From positions 1 through 58,124 of the forward strand of contig JAKSKZ010000020.1 in NCBI GenBank assembly GCA_024401475.1: 58,124 bases of DNA. The letters are read 5' to 3'. The translations under genes and the position numbers were made by a program. The notes under the pieces were generated by a model, which ran no database searches, was not told where the DNA came from, and saw only the letters and a list, made by a program, of their open reading frames with translations. Of the stretch, positions 32,374 to 42,392 are shown piece by piece; position 1 is the stretch's first letter, and every line of letters begins with the position of its first letter. This stretch comes from Paludibacteraceae bacterium (GTDB taxonomy: Bacteria > Bacteroidota > Bacteroidia > Bacteroidales > Paludibacteraceae).

Positions 32374-33555
32374 TTAAATCTTACTGCATTTCAACAAAAC
32401 CTTTCGATCCGCTATTGTCGTTGCAAAAAGGAATAAATCTCCGCCTTCTTTCAATTTCAGACGATCTCTCAATTGCGCTACCGTCTGAGGAAAATTGCGC
32501 ACCGCAATATTAGCACTCTTTAATCCCGAAAGATGCTGTTTCAGATCACTCTTCCCCATCGAAAAGCAAGAATCCACGCGGAATATTCTTCCTGGGAAAT
32601 CGCTCACCAACTCCTCCGATGTATATAAATGAGTATTCAAATCCAACTTAAACACAGGATAGCGCTGAGACAACAATTTGTAGGCACCGCCTTTCATCAA
32701 AGCCGCATTAGGCTCATACAGATACGCTCCTACATTTTCGGCCAAGCGACAAGAAGAGACGCGCTCCTCCTCTTTTGTGAAATCGAAAATATCGTCTGAG
32801 TCTTTCTTCAAATTCGCACAGATAATCTTCATATTCGCATCTTGTTTCTCGCTTTCAAAAAGGAACAGCAATTCTTTACACTCATTATTGACTGCCACCA
32901 CATGAACCTCCGTCACATGATGAAGCACATTCAGAGCCAAAGAGAGATCCAACATTGGCGAATACTTCACCAAAATCTTTTTTGATTTAGCCAACAAAGA
33001 TGGTAAAATTTGCGTAAGATCAGGCTCGCAATCTGCCACAGAGACAACCTTCCTGCCATACTGATCACGACGAGCAGGATCCAGATAGACACAATCAACA
33101 GGCGACATATCACCTAAAACATCCGACGCCTGCCCACATTTGACATCAACATGATTCAAACCTAGCAAGGCAAAGTTATGCGAAGCTATCTCGCACAAAA
33201 GTTCCTGTCGCTCAACGTATATGGCACGCTTGAAATTTCGAGAGAGAAATGAAAAATCAACACCAAAGCCACCCGTCAAATCGACGAAAGAATCACCCGT
33301 CAACAAGGATGATTTATAAAGAGCTGTCTGTTCTGACGAGCATTGCTCCATAGAAATATGTGGAGGATAAAGCAACCCATCCACAGCAGCCCACGAAGGC
33401 AGTTTTCGGAGAGCAATCTGCCCTCCTTCAATCTGCCTCAAAGCCAATGACAAATCCACCCCATCTACACACCCCGGATGAAGAGCTAAATTTCGAACAT
33501 CATCATCCTTATGCCGAGTGATGAACTGCCAAGTCTGTTCACCAATCTCTATCAT
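32374..33555 (-). CDS. THUMP-like-domain class I methyltransferase
   Basis: 393 residues from the ATG at 33555. A helical N-terminus is followed by a Rossmann methyltransferase core: motif I FVDLTGGFGVDFSFLS (about residues 88-103), YVERQELLCEIASHNF, and DCVYLDPARRDQYGRK, where DPAR is the equivalent of the DPPY-type catalytic loop. The C-terminal about 100 residues correspond to the THUMP-like domain seen in Bacteroidetes proteins, suggesting an RNA substrate. Its ATG shares one base with the purU stop (TGATG), so it is translationally coupled to purU. Substrate is not known. Confidence 0.8.
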   Translation of the reverse strand: MIEIGEQTWQFITRHKDDDVRNLALHPGCVDGVDLSLALRQIEGGQIALRKLPSWAAVDGLLYPPHISMEQCSSEQTALYKSSLLTGDSFVDLTGGFGVDFSFLSRNFKRAIYVERQELLCEIASHNFALLGLNHVDVKCGQASDVLGDMSPVDCVYLDPARRDQYGRKVVSVADCEPDLTQILPSLLAKSKKILVKYSPMLDLSLALNVLHHVTEVHVVAVNNECKELLFLFESEKQDANMKIICANLKKDSDDIFDFTKEEERVSSCRLAENVGAYLYEPNAALMKGGAYKLLSQRYPVFKLDLNTHLYTSEELVSDFPGRIFRVDSCFSMGKSDLKQHLSGLKSANIAVRNFPQTVAQLRDRLKLKEGGDLFLFATTIADRKVLLKCSKI

Positions 33556-34421
33556 CAAGCGAACACAACTGTCTTGTTCTTATAAGCCAACACTTTACGA
33601 TCGATATGTTTTTCAACCGCACGAGAAAGCACGATTTGCTCCAAATCACGACCCTTATGAATGAATGACTTAACCGTATCTTTATGAGTAACTCTCACAA
33701 CGTCTTGTTCGATTATCGGACCTGCATCCAACTCAGTTGTCACATAGTGACTAGTTGCACCGATAATCTTAACACCTCTCTCATAAGCTGCATGATATGG
33801 CTTGGCACCAACAAACGCAGGCAAGAAGGAGTGGTGAATATTTATAATCTTGTTAGGATACTCACGAATCATATCCTCGGAAATGATCTGCATATAACGA
33901 GCCAAAACTATGAAATCGACATTCTCGCCCTTCAACAATTCCATCTCGGCAGCCTCTTGCTCAGCCTTATTCTCCTTTGTAATAGGGAAAACATGGAACG
34001 GTATGCCGAAACGATCGCCTACCCACTTCAAATCAGGGTGATTGCTGACAATCATCGGAATCTCCACATTCAATTCGCCCGCCGTATATCTTGACAAAAT
34101 ATCAAACAAGCAGTGTGACATTTTTGAAACGAAGATTGCCATACGAGGCTTCACGTCGGAGAAATAGATATTGAAATCCATTTCGTAGGTCATTCCAAAC
34201 AAAGTATGGAAATAATCAATTATCTTCTCTTTGGGGATGATGAAATCTGTCAAATCCCACTCGATTCTAGTAAAGAAAGTATTCTGTTCGTAGTCAACAT
34301 GCTGATCCAAATAGACAATGTTACCTTTGTTGACATTGATAAAATTAGTCATTGCGGCCAAAATACCTTGCTTATCAGGGCAGTGAGCCAACAATATTGC
34401 AGTCTGTTTCTGCTTTTCCAT
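33555..34421 (-). CDS. purU: Formyltetrahydrofolate deformylase
   Basis: 288 residues, the usual PurU size. The N-terminal ACT domain (ILLAHCPDKQGILAAMTNFI) is followed by a formyltransferase-fold catalytic domain with the Asn/His pair in IINIHHSFLPAF and the Asp in TTELDAGPIIEQD. The enzyme hydrolyses 10-formyl-tetrahydrofolate to formate and tetrahydrofolate, balancing one-carbon pools with purine synthesis. It lies 94 bp downstream of tsaD and overlaps the methyltransferase gene by 3 bp. Confidence 0.95.
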   Translation of the reverse strand: MEKQKQTAILLAHCPDKQGILAAMTNFINVNKGNIVYLDQHVDYEQNTFFTRIEWDLTDFIIPKEKIIDYFHTLFGMTYEMDFNIYFSDVKPRMAIFVSKMSHCLFDILSRYTAGELNVEIPMIVSNHPDLKWVGDRFGIPFHVFPITKENKAEQEAAEMELLKGENVDFIVLARYMQIISEDMIREYPNKIINIHHSFLPAFVGAKPYHAAYERGVKIIGATSHYVTTELDAGPIIEQDVVRVTHKDTVKSFIHKGRDLEQIVLSRAVEKHIDRKVLAYKNKTVVFA

Positions 34422-34515
34422 ATCACAATAATCTATAAAGGAGATTTAAATCCCCAGTTAAACTTACGAGAGAATCATCATTACAATCTCTCTAAACATC
34501 TATTTCTTAAAAAAC

Positions 34516-35535
34516 TCAAATCGTAACGCGAGAGAAAGGAGGCAAAGAGATATCGCAAAAATCTCCGTCCTGATACTTAAAATACGCAGCGATGGCCACC
34601 ATAGCCGCATTATCTGTCGTATAAGAGAATTTTGGGATATGTATCTTCCACCCATAACGACGGCCATGATCTTCAAAAGCCGCTCTTAACGCAGAATTGG
34701 CAGAAACGCCCCCTGCTACAGCAACCTCCTTGATGCCCAAGTCTTTCACCGCCTTACGCAGTTTTGCCATCAAAATCTCAACCACCGTATATTGCAAAGA
34801 TGCACACAAGTCGCACTTGCGTTCTTCGACAAAGTTTGGATTTACCTTCAACTCGTCACGCAACAAATAAAGGAACGAGGTTTTCAAGCCACTGAAACTA
34901 TAATCATAACCAGGCACTTGAGGCTTGTTCAAAGCAAAAGCCTTAGGATTTCCCTCTTTTGCCAAACGGTCAATTACAGGTCCACCAGGATAAGGCAACC
35001 CCATCACCTTAGCACACTTGTCAAAGGCCTCGCCGGCCGCATCGTCTATCGTCTGACCCAAGACTTCCATATCCTTGTAGCTCTTCACCAATATGATTTG
35101 AGAGTTTCCTCCCGAAACCAAGAGACAAAGGAATGGGAAATTAGGGAGATTGCTCTCCTCGCCCTTTACTTGAATAAAATGAGCCATCACATGTCCCTGC
35201 AAATGGTTAACATCAACAAGCGGCTTACCCAAAGCCAAAGAAAAACCTTTGGCAAAAGATGTACCCACCAACAAAGAGCCCATCAACCCAGGCCCACGAG
35301 TGAATGCTATCGCGCTCAAATCCTCTTTGCTCAACCCCGACTGCCGCAAAGCTTCATGGACGACAGGAATGATATTCTGCTGGTGTGCACGAGAAGCCAA
35401 CTCTGGGACGACACCACCATAAGCCTCGTGAACTTTCTGACTTGCAATAACATTTGACAACAAAAAACCATCGCTGATTACGGCACAAGACGTATCATCA
35501 CAAGACGATTCTATGGCTAAAATATTAACTGACAT
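34516..35535 (-). CDS. tsaD: tRNA threonylcarbamoyladenosine synthase, TsaD subunit
   Basis: 339 residues, canonical length. Signature elements: ILAIESSCDDTSCAV at the start, VPELASRAHQQNI, the metal-binding HLQGHVMAH, PFLCLLVSGGNSQI, DDAAGEAFDKCAKVMGLPYPGGP, and VAVAGGVSANSALR followed by TDNAAMVA near the C-terminus. With TsaB/C/E it makes t6A37 in ANN-reading tRNAs and is essential in most bacteria. It is divergent from tamB, an arrangement giving a shared 200-bp promoter region. Confidence 0.97.
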   Translation of the reverse strand: MSVNILAIESSCDDTSCAVISDGFLLSNVIASQKVHEAYGGVVPELASRAHQQNIIPVVHEALRQSGLSKEDLSAIAFTRGPGLMGSLLVGTSFAKGFSLALGKPLVDVNHLQGHVMAHFIQVKGEESNLPNFPFLCLLVSGGNSQIILVKSYKDMEVLGQTIDDAAGEAFDKCAKVMGLPYPGGPVIDRLAKEGNPKAFALNKPQVPGYDYSFSGLKTSFLYLLRDELKVNPNFVEERKCDLCASLQYTVVEILMAKLRKAVKDLGIKEVAVAGGVSANSALRAAFEDHGRRYGWKIHIPKFSYTTDNAAMVAIAAYFKYQDGDFCDISLPPFSRVTI

Positions 35536-35632
35536 TATAATGCGTTTTATTTCTTCCTTTCTGAAAAATCAAACAAGCTGTTAAATAAACAAAACTTATT
35601 CGTAGCCCGTTTTCTATCTCCTATTTATTTTC

Positions 35633-35640
35633 TATTTTTG
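35633..35640 (+). promoter_or_regulatory. Putative tamB promoter -7 box
   Basis: TATTTTTG matches TAnnTTTG, with TTTT at 35610-35613 as a near -33 element at the ideal 19-bp spacing. Transcription would begin near 35647, so the tamB start must lie after that, within an almost leaderless mRNA. Confidence 0.45.
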
Positions 35641-35660
35641 TAAAAATATTTGTCAAAGGT

Positions 35661-38600
35661 ATAAAAAAATTCATATATATATTACTCCGATTAGCCGCAG
35701 TATTTTTCATTATTCTATTATGTGGCTATTTGGTTCTGAAAAACGATAAATTACAACGTAAAGTTGTCAATGTAGTGACCGAAAGTCTTTCCGACAAAGT
35801 TCAGTCGGAAGTCAAACTTACAAAAATCGAGTGGGACTTTCCTAACAGCTTCATTCTCAACGACGTGTACATCGAAGATCAGAATCAGGACACATTGTTG
35901 TCTATTGACAGAACAAAGGTCACCTTGAATTTGTTGGATCTATTCCAAGCAAAAGTTTCTTTCCGTACGATTCAAATGGTGGGAATGACGGCCTACATTA
36001 ACAAAAATGACTCCGTCTATAATTTCCAATTTTTCGTAGATGCATTCCGAAAGAAGGATGACAATCAATCCATTAAATGGTCAATGGACGTAGAATCCAT
36101 TGCCTTCGACGATTGTAATGTCTATTACCGAAATGACAAACATGCCCTTAGGGCCAAAGGATTCGACCCTAGCAACATAGGCATCAACCAATTGAATGGT
36201 TATCTGCATGTTAAATGTTTTACCGAAGACTCTATTAACGTCAAACTACACAACATTAGTTTTGAAGAGAAGTCTGGATTAACGCTTAGCGGATTATCCA
36301 CAGCGTTCCATTCCAACAAAGAGATGATGACCTTCAACAACTTTGTTGTAAAAATGCCTAACAGTCTCGTCGCCTTCAACGATGCGACCTTCTACCACGA
36401 CAACTACAAGGCTTTCAACGACTTGACAAACAATTTGATGATGAACGTGGACATTGCTCCATCCAACATCAAAGTCAAAGATCTGGCGGCCTTAGTTCCA
36501 CGTCTTGAAAATCTTGAAGAAAACATCACCATCGAAGGTATCATCCAAGGTAAAGGATCCGACGTAAATGTAGGAGATTTAAAGATTCGATACGGTCAAA
36601 ACACCCACATCAATGGCGACATGCGAATCATGGGACTCCCCTATCTAAAAAGGATGAGTGTATTTGCCAACTTCAACGATATTTGTGCAGATCCAAAAGA
36701 GTTGAGGGAGATTTCAGAAGCATTGCTCGAGCGAGAGATTAAACTTCCTAGTTTTGTAGATAACCTGCATTACATTTGTTACGAAGGTAATATAGAAGGC
36801 AATATAGAAGAACTGCACGCTGACGGTACGATAAAATCCAATGTAGGCGACATTGCTAACAATGTAACAATCAATGCTACTGACGAAAAATTCAGTGGAT
36901 ATACTATCACGGGAGGCATTCAATCATCCAATTTGGCCTTAGGTTCTCTTTTTGGAGAGAAATCGCAACTAGGCAATGCGGGGCTTCACATGGACGTCGT
37001 CTTCAACAAAGCAGAAACTGGCAATGTTTCTATTGACGCCAAAGGCTCCATAGACTCCATCACCTATAGGAACTACACCTACAACAACATAGAAATCAAC
37101 GGCGTATTTAATCAAAAAGAATTTAACGGAGTTGTATCTCTAAATGATCCGAACGCTTCTTTCAAATTTGATGGAAACATCAACCTAAACCAAGAACAAC
37201 CGTCTTATCGCTTCTTGGCAGAAATAAAGGATGTGAAACTCGACAAACTCAACCTTTCCAAACATCCTAATTCAACGCTGGCTTTCAATATTGAAACAAA
37301 CATTCGAGGCAAAAAAATAGACGATGCAGAGGGAACATTCTCCGTTGATAACATTCTCTACACAAGAGGGTCAAAGGAACTTTACATTGCCAACGCAAGC
37401 ATAGTGTCAAGCAAAAAAGGTAATAAAAAGAGCATCAAACTCTACTCCGACTACATGAATGGAGAAATAGTAGGGCAATACAATTTCTCATCCATCTATA
37501 AGAATTTAAAGCATTTAGCCAAAAACTATTTGCCGTCCATCATCAAAGACGAATACACTGCAGACAATAGCTGTGGCAACAATTTCAATTTTAAGTTTGA
37601 GATTGAGAACATCAACCCTATCAATGAAATCATAAAACTGCCAGTCTCTCTTTCTGAGCAAGGCTCTATCAGCGGATTCTACAACGATAGTCTTCAAAAA
37701 GCAAGAGTCAAAATAGAGGCTGAGCAATTCTCTATTGGGAAAACAAACTTAGAGGATTTCGTCGTTTTGGTAGAAAACCCAAACGACCACGTCAAAATAA
37801 TGGTCAGAGGAACTCATCTGCCTTCCAACAGCCGACGCACCCCTTACTTCCTCTCATTCAACTCGAAAATAAAAAAGGACTCGGTTGATGCAGAAATGAA
37901 CTTCAACAATTCGGCAGAAGTGACTTACGGCGGAAAGATAAAACTATCAGCCTTCTTCAAAGGACTGACCAAAGAGGGCTTGACAGCTGATTTTCTCATC
38001 CACCCATCCGACATCATCCTCAGCGATACCACATGGAGCATCAAACGAAGCACCATAGAATTGGCGCCGAAATCCATTACGGTCAACGATTTCCAATTCT
38101 CTCATGACGATCAAAATCTTACCATTAACGGTAGAAACACCGTCAATGAAAAAGATAGCATGCATGTTCACCTGAACAAGCTGAGACTTGGCTATGTCAG
38201 CGACATTGTCAACCAAAAATATATCACTTTCGGTGGAGAAGCCAGCGGAGATGTAAACCTCTTCAAATTGTTCAACCAACCTTACTTCTTAGGAGATTTA
38301 AGCGTATTAGGTGCAAGCATCAACGAATATGGCATTGGCGATTTGCAAGTAAAATCCAACTGGGAACCCAAAGATAAAAGCGTAAGATTCAAAGGAACGC
38401 TTGACAATGTTTTGCCGAACAAAGAGATTGCACGATCAGATATTTTCGGAGGCGTATTCATCGGCAACGACTCTCTCTATATCGAAGGCGACTTGAAAGA
38501 GGTGAGCCTCAAGTTTTTGCGTCTTTACATTGGCACCATCATGCAAGACAACATCGGAACAGTCAGCGGAAACGTAAAGGCTTACGGTAAATTCAATGAA

Positions 38601-40211
38601 ATTGGATTGGAGGGAAAAGCATTTGCCAGAAACTTTGGATTCAAGATTGACTATCTGAATACATTCTATACATTGACAGACACCGTCATTCTTACGCCAA
38701 GAACCATCCAACTCGTCAAGACGCCGGTATTCGACACAGAAGGCAACATGGCGGTTGTAAACGGCATCCTACACCATCACGGTTTCAAAGATTTCAAATT
38801 CGATGTAAATGTCAATTGCAACAACTTCATGGCTCTCAACACCAAAGAGCAAGACAACAGCATCTATTACGGAAAGGCTTACGCCAATGGTCCGGTCAGA
38901 ATCTATGGAACACCTAACGAGGTGAATTTCTTCATCGACTTGAAAACAATGCCAAACTCTAAAGTCACCATACCTCTCGGCAATTATGCGACAGCAAGCA
39001 ATAGCGACTTCATCACTTTTGTCAAAAAAGAAGAGGAACTTTCGGCTATAGAACTCAAACGACAAAGAAGAGAGAAATTGAGGACTATTGAGGAGAACAA
39101 AAAATCGAAGACGCAATTGAATTTGGACATCAACATCGAAGCCACCAAAGATGCCACCGTGCAACTTATCATGGATGCCCGTCAAGGCGATATGATCAAA
39201 GGTAATGGAAATGGTAAAATCAGGCTCACCTACAGCACGAAAGAGTCGGGCATGAATATGTATGGCAGCTACGAAATTCTAAAGGGTGAGTATTTCTTCA
39301 CCATCCAGAGCCTCATATCCAGAAAATTCGACATCGTAAACGGTAGTCTTTTGAGATGGACCGGCAGCCCTTACGACGCCATCATAGACATCAACGCTAA
39401 ATATGCATTGAACACTTCATTGAATGAAATTTTGGACGATCCGAACTTACGTTCAACACTTACTCCTGTCCACTGTCTGTTAAATTTAACAGGTACGCTA
39501 AGAAGGCCTAACATCAAATTCGATTTGAACCTTCCAAACTCCGATGCCGATTTGAACAGCCGTCTAAAGAGTGTCATCAATACAGAAGAGTTGATGAATC
39601 GAAATGCAGCATCATTGCTCGCTTTGGGACACTTCTATACGATGGATAAGAGCGATGTGAACAGTTCAACAGAACTGTCTTCCGTTGGCTTCTCTACCCT
39701 ATCTTCACAAATCAGTAATTGGATGTCGAGCATCAACGAAGACGTAAACATTGGCCTCAACTACAAACCTTCCGACGGAGTTTCAACCTCCAACGAGTTC
39801 GATGTTGCCTTGTCCACTCAATTGTGGAACGACCGATTACTTCTCAATGGAAATTTCGGATATAGGGACGATGTAAACAATGTGCCCAACACCAATTCAA
39901 GCAATAGCATCGTCGATTTTGACATTGAATACAAACTCACACCAAGTGGGAAATATAGCGTGAAAGCTTTCAACAGAACCAACGACAGCTATTTCAAGCA
40001 GTCTCCTAACACGCAAGGAGTCGGCGTCACCTATCGAGAAAGTTTCGACACATTCAGCGAGCTTATCCACTATTACACCAATCCGTTAAGATTTTGGTTA
40101 AACGGTGACAAGAAAAAAAGAAAAGAACAAAACGAAGATCAAAGCAAGGATAGTAACGACATAAAACAACCAATAATTCCAGAAGAAGAAAAGGTCAAAA
40201 AAGAGAATTGA
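35661..40211 (+). CDS. tamB: TamB-like translocation/assembly module protein (DUF490)
   Basis: The first ATG/GTG/TTG in frame is a TTG at 35730, giving 1493 residues, but the open frame upstream (from 35589) encodes GIKKFIYILLRLAAVFFI and ILLCGYLVLKN, exactly the membrane anchor TamB proteins carry. I therefore place the start near ATA 35661; it is non-standard and uncertain. The body is a long repetitive beta-rich chain, and the C-terminal domain (about 350 residues, with LNLTGTLRRPNIKFDLNLPN) is DUF490. TamB-type proteins bridge the periplasm and aid outer-membrane assembly or lipid transfer. The protein ends in a Lys/Glu-rich tail. Confidence 0.85.
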   Translation: MKKFIYILLRLAAVFFIILLCGYLVLKNDKLQRKVVNVVTESLSDKVQSEVKLTKIEWDFPNSFILNDVYIEDQNQDTLLSIDRTKVTLNLLDLFQAKVSFRTIQMVGMTAYINKNDSVYNFQFFVDAFRKKDDNQSIKWSMDVESIAFDDCNVYYRNDKHALRAKGFDPSNIGINQLNGYLHVKCFTEDSINVKLHNISFEEKSGLTLSGLSTAFHSNKEMMTFNNFVVKMPNSLVAFNDATFYHDNYKAFNDLTNNLMMNVDIAPSNIKVKDLAALVPRLENLEENITIEGIIQGKGSDVNVGDLKIRYGQNTHINGDMRIMGLPYLKRMSVFANFNDICADPKELREISEALLEREIKLPSFVDNLHYICYEGNIEGNIEELHADGTIKSNVGDIANNVTINATDEKFSGYTITGGIQSSNLALGSLFGEKSQLGNAGLHMDVVFNKAETGNVSIDAKGSIDSITYRNYTYNNIEINGVFNQKEFNGVVSLNDPNASFKFDGNINLNQEQPSYRFLAEIKDVKLDKLNLSKHPNSTLAFNIETNIRGKKIDDAEGTFSVDNILYTRGSKELYIANASIVSSKKGNKKSIKLYSDYMNGEIVGQYNFSSIYKNLKHLAKNYLPSIIKDEYTADNSCGNNFNFKFEIENINPINEIIKLPVSLSEQGSISGFYNDSLQKARVKIEAEQFSIGKTNLEDFVVLVENPNDHVKIMVRGTHLPSNSRRTPYFLSFNSKIKKDSVDAEMNFNNSAEVTYGGKIKLSAFFKGLTKEGLTADFLIHPSDIILSDTTWSIKRSTIELAPKSITVNDFQFSHDDQNLTINGRNTVNEKDSMHVHLNKLRLGYVSDIVNQKYITFGGEASGDVNLFKLFNQPYFLGDLSVLGASINEYGIGDLQVKSNWEPKDKSVRFKGTLDNVLPNKEIARSDIFGGVFIGNDSLYIEGDLKEVSLKFLRLYIGTIMQDNIGTVSGNVKAYGKFNEIGLEGKAFARNFGFKIDYLNTFYTLTDTVILTPRTIQLVKTPVFDTEGNMAVVNGILHHHGFKDFKFDVNVNCNNFMALNTKEQDNSIYYGKAYANGPVRIYGTPNEVNFFIDLKTMPNSKVTIPLGNYATASNSDFITFVKKEEELSAIELKRQRREKLRTIEENKKSKTQLNLDINIEATKDATVQLIMDARQGDMIKGNGNGKIRLTYSTKESGMNMYGSYEILKGEYFFTIQSLISRKFDIVNGSLLRWTGSPYDAIIDINAKYALNTSLNEILDDPNLRSTLTPVHCLLNLTGTLRRPNIKFDLNLPNSDADLNSRLKSVINTEELMNRNAASLLALGHFYTMDKSDVNSSTELSSVGFSTLSSQISNWMSSINEDVNIGLNYKPSDGVSTSNEFDVALSTQLWNDRLLLNGNFGYRDDVNNVPNTNSSNSIVDFDIEYKLTPSGKYSVKAFNRTNDSYFKQSPNTQGVGVTYRESFDTFSELIHYYTNPLRFWLNGDKKKRKEQNEDQSKDSNDIKQPIIPEEEKVKKEN

Positions 40212-40259
40212 CATTGACTTTGTTTCGAATTGGTCCTATTCATCAGAATACAAAATATC

Positions 40260-41522
40260 ATGGGAAAGAAGACTTCACCTTGGGCATGGGTGCCCACTCT
40301 ATACTTCGCAGAAGGAATACCCTACGTTATCGCTGCAACCGTCTTTGCAGTGACTATGTATCACCAATTAGGAATCTCCAATACAGAGACTGCATTTTTC
40401 ACTAGTTGGATTTATCTTCCATGGGTTATAAAACCATTTTGGAGTCCCTTCGTCGATGTAATGAAGACCAAAAGATGGTGGATTCTATTCACACAACTCT
40501 TAATAGGCATAGGGTTGGCTGCGGTGGCATTTGTCATTCCGACCTCCTTTTTCCTTCAATCGTCTTTAGCCATTTTATGGATAGTAGCGTTCTGCTCTGC
40601 CACACATGACATTTCTGCAGACGGTTTCTACATGCTCGCCTTAAACGAAGGAGAGCAATCCATATTCGTTGGCATACGTAGCACCTTCTACCGCATATCA
40701 ATGGTAGTTGGACAAGGTCTGCTTATCTATTTAGCCGGCGTGCTGGAAGAAGAGACTAACGACATCCCGCTATCTTGGAGTATCACGCTATTGGTAGCAG
40801 CAGTTCTTTTCTTCATTTTCTTCCTTTACCACAACCTAATCCTACCCAAACCTGAATCGGACAAAACCGTCACTAACCATCACAACATTTCCGACTTTTT
40901 CTCTTCGTTCGTCAGTTTTTTCAAGAAAAAAGACATAATAATAGGACTACTATTCATACTCCTCTACCGTCTCGGAGAGTCTCAACTCGGAAAAATAACA
41001 GCTCCATTTCTACAAGACCCTAACGAATTGGGGGGATTAGGCATCAGCACCAAAGATTTTGGTATCATTTACGGTACAATCGGAGTTTTAGCACTCACCG
41101 TTGGTGGCATCCTTGGGGGCATCTACATATCAAAAAAAGGACTAAAGAAATCCATCTTCCCGATGATGCTATGGATGAACCTTCCCAACTTGATATATGT
41201 ATTCATGGCATACGGCCACCCTTCTAACATTTGGATCATCACGATTGGCGTCGCGTTTGAGCAATTCGGATACGGTTTTGGATTTACAGCATTCATGCTC
41301 TACTTGATTTACCTCAGCCAAGGCGAATTTAAGACATCCCACTATGCCATCTGCACTGGATTCATGGCACTAGGCATGATGCTTCCTGGTATGGGAGCAG
41401 GCTGGATTCAAGAACATTTTGGTTATCAAAATTTCTTCATTTGGGTATGCATTTGCACTCTCCCAAGCTTTTTCCTACTCCCATTCCTAAAAATCGAAGA
41501 TAAATTCGGCAAGCAAGAATAG
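40260..41522 (+). CDS. MFS transporter, AmpG-like (PAT family)
   Basis: 420 residues from ATG 40260 (MGKKTSPWAWVPTLYFAEGI); a TTG ten codons upstream opens the frame but lies in leader sequence. Twelve hydrophobic segments are visible. The opening YFAEGIPYVIAATVFAVTMY, then WIYLPWVIKPFWSPFVD and SATHDISADGFYMLAL (a D-x-x-x-D pattern), match the PAT/AmpG branch, which imports muropeptides or related ligands. Whether it recycles peptidoglycan here is inference, as no ampD or nagZ is nearby. It follows tamB by 48 bp and may share its transcript. Confidence 0.82.
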   Translation: MGKKTSPWAWVPTLYFAEGIPYVIAATVFAVTMYHQLGISNTETAFFTSWIYLPWVIKPFWSPFVDVMKTKRWWILFTQLLIGIGLAAVAFVIPTSFFLQSSLAILWIVAFCSATHDISADGFYMLALNEGEQSIFVGIRSTFYRISMVVGQGLLIYLAGVLEEETNDIPLSWSITLLVAAVLFFIFFLYHNLILPKPESDKTVTNHHNISDFFSSFVSFFKKKDIIIGLLFILLYRLGESQLGKITAPFLQDPNELGGLGISTKDFGIIYGTIGVLALTVGGILGGIYISKKGLKKSIFPMMLWMNLPNLIYVFMAYGHPSNIWIITIGVAFEQFGYGFGFTAFMLYLIYLSQGEFKTSHYAICTGFMALGMMLPGMGAGWIQEHFGYQNFFIWVCICTLPSFFLLPFLKIEDKFGKQE

Positions 41523-41625
41523 GTTTTCCAACAATAATTTTCTATCTTTGATTAGAGAGGATTATAAAACACTCTCTTTTCGAGATTGAACCTAATTTAT
41601 TTTTCAACGATAAAACACTAACGCT

Positions 41626-41964
41626 ATGACAACAGAAGATTTATTGATGGAAATTCAAGATTGCGATGAATTGCTATATACCTCACAAGAGGCTAACTTA
41701 ATGTTGGAATACAGAGATGCAGTAAAAAAATTAGATGTCAACGAGGAAGTTTTGGCGACAAAAGAAAAACTCGCCTCTGATTTCGAAAGACTAAGTAATC
41801 TTATCAAAGATTATGAAGACCGCATTCATTTGACAGCCAACAATGTAACGGAGCCCACCAAAAATGAAATGGCAGAGTTAAAGAAACTTTTCAACGAAAT
41901 AGAAGATTTAGATTTTGCCACATCCGAAAAGTATGAAGAACTAACAGGTAATGCTCAAATTTAA
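41626..41964 (+). CDS. Small helical protein, YlbF-like
   Basis: 112 residues, acidic, predicted entirely helical. The pattern SQEANLMLEYRDAVKKLDVNEE followed by a charged coiled segment (SDFERLSNLIKDYEDRI) resembles YlbF/YmcA-type (DUF964) proteins, which are known as RNA-decay accessory factors in Firmicutes, but the similarity is judged by eye only. It lies 15 bp before yecH on the same strand and is very probably co-transcribed with it. A TATCTTTG box is at 41543-41550. Confidence 0.65.
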   Translation: MTTEDLLMEIQDCDELLYTSQEANLMLEYRDAVKKLDVNEEVLATKEKLASDFERLSNLIKDYEDRIHLTANNVTEPTKNEMAELKKLFNEIEDLDFATSEKYEELTGNAQI

Positions 41965-41979
41965 AACAAAAACAAAAAA

Positions 41980-42213
41980 ATGACACATGGACACGAAGTG
42001 CTTCACATGATGGAGGGTAACACTTATTCTTCCAACGAAGAATTAATTGAGGCTATCATTCAAAAATTCGGAACCGAAGAACGTTTCTACACTTGCAGTA
42101 CCAATGACATGACCGCATCCGAATTAGTAGCTTTTCTTAATGAACGAGGAAAATTCATGCCAAGCAAGGATAATGGATTCACCGTTGACACAAGTAAAGT
42201 GTGCAATCATTAA
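41980..42213 (+). CDS. yecH: YecH family metal-binding-like protein (DUF2492)
   Basis: 77 residues. It shows the family's complete pattern: HGHEVLHMM at the start, the FYTCS and MTASELVAFL segments, GKFMPSKDNGF and a final CNH. Two His, two Cys and the terminal CxH suggest a small metal site, likely zinc or iron, though no biochemical role is established for the family. Co-transcribed with the 112-residue gene; a terminator hairpin begins 25 bp downstream. Confidence 0.88.
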   Translation: MTHGHEVLHMMEGNTYSSNEELIEAIIQKFGTEERFYTCSTNDMTASELVAFLNERGKFMPSKDNGFTVDTSKVCNH

Positions 42214-42237
42214 AAAAGAGGCAAATTAACCAATAAT

Positions 42238-42275
42238 AACGGCAGAAGGTTAGAGAAATCTGCTCTTCTGCCGTT
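42238..42275 (+). terminator. Hairpin terminator after yecH
   Basis: AACGGCAGAAG (42238-42248) pairs with CTTCTGCCGTT (42265-42275), an 11-bp stem; the tail is only moderately T-rich (TCCTCATAAA). Confidence 0.65.
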
Positions 42276-42357
42276 TCCTCATAAAAAAGGACGGTCACTT
42301 TGTCATTGTGGTTTTCTTCTCATCTGAAGAGCGCCCGTAAGATGATTTTACCAATAT

Positions 42358-42392
42358 AAGAGGCAGTTCATCGCTATGACAAACTGCCTCTT
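42358..42392 (-). terminator. Hairpin terminator at the end of the hmu operon
   Basis: AAGAGGCAGTT (42358-42368) pairs perfectly with AACTGCCTCTT (42382-42392). It lies 41 bp past the last hmu gene; the following T-run is weak on the minus strand, so it may act by hairpin stability and protect the 3' end. Confidence 0.6.
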
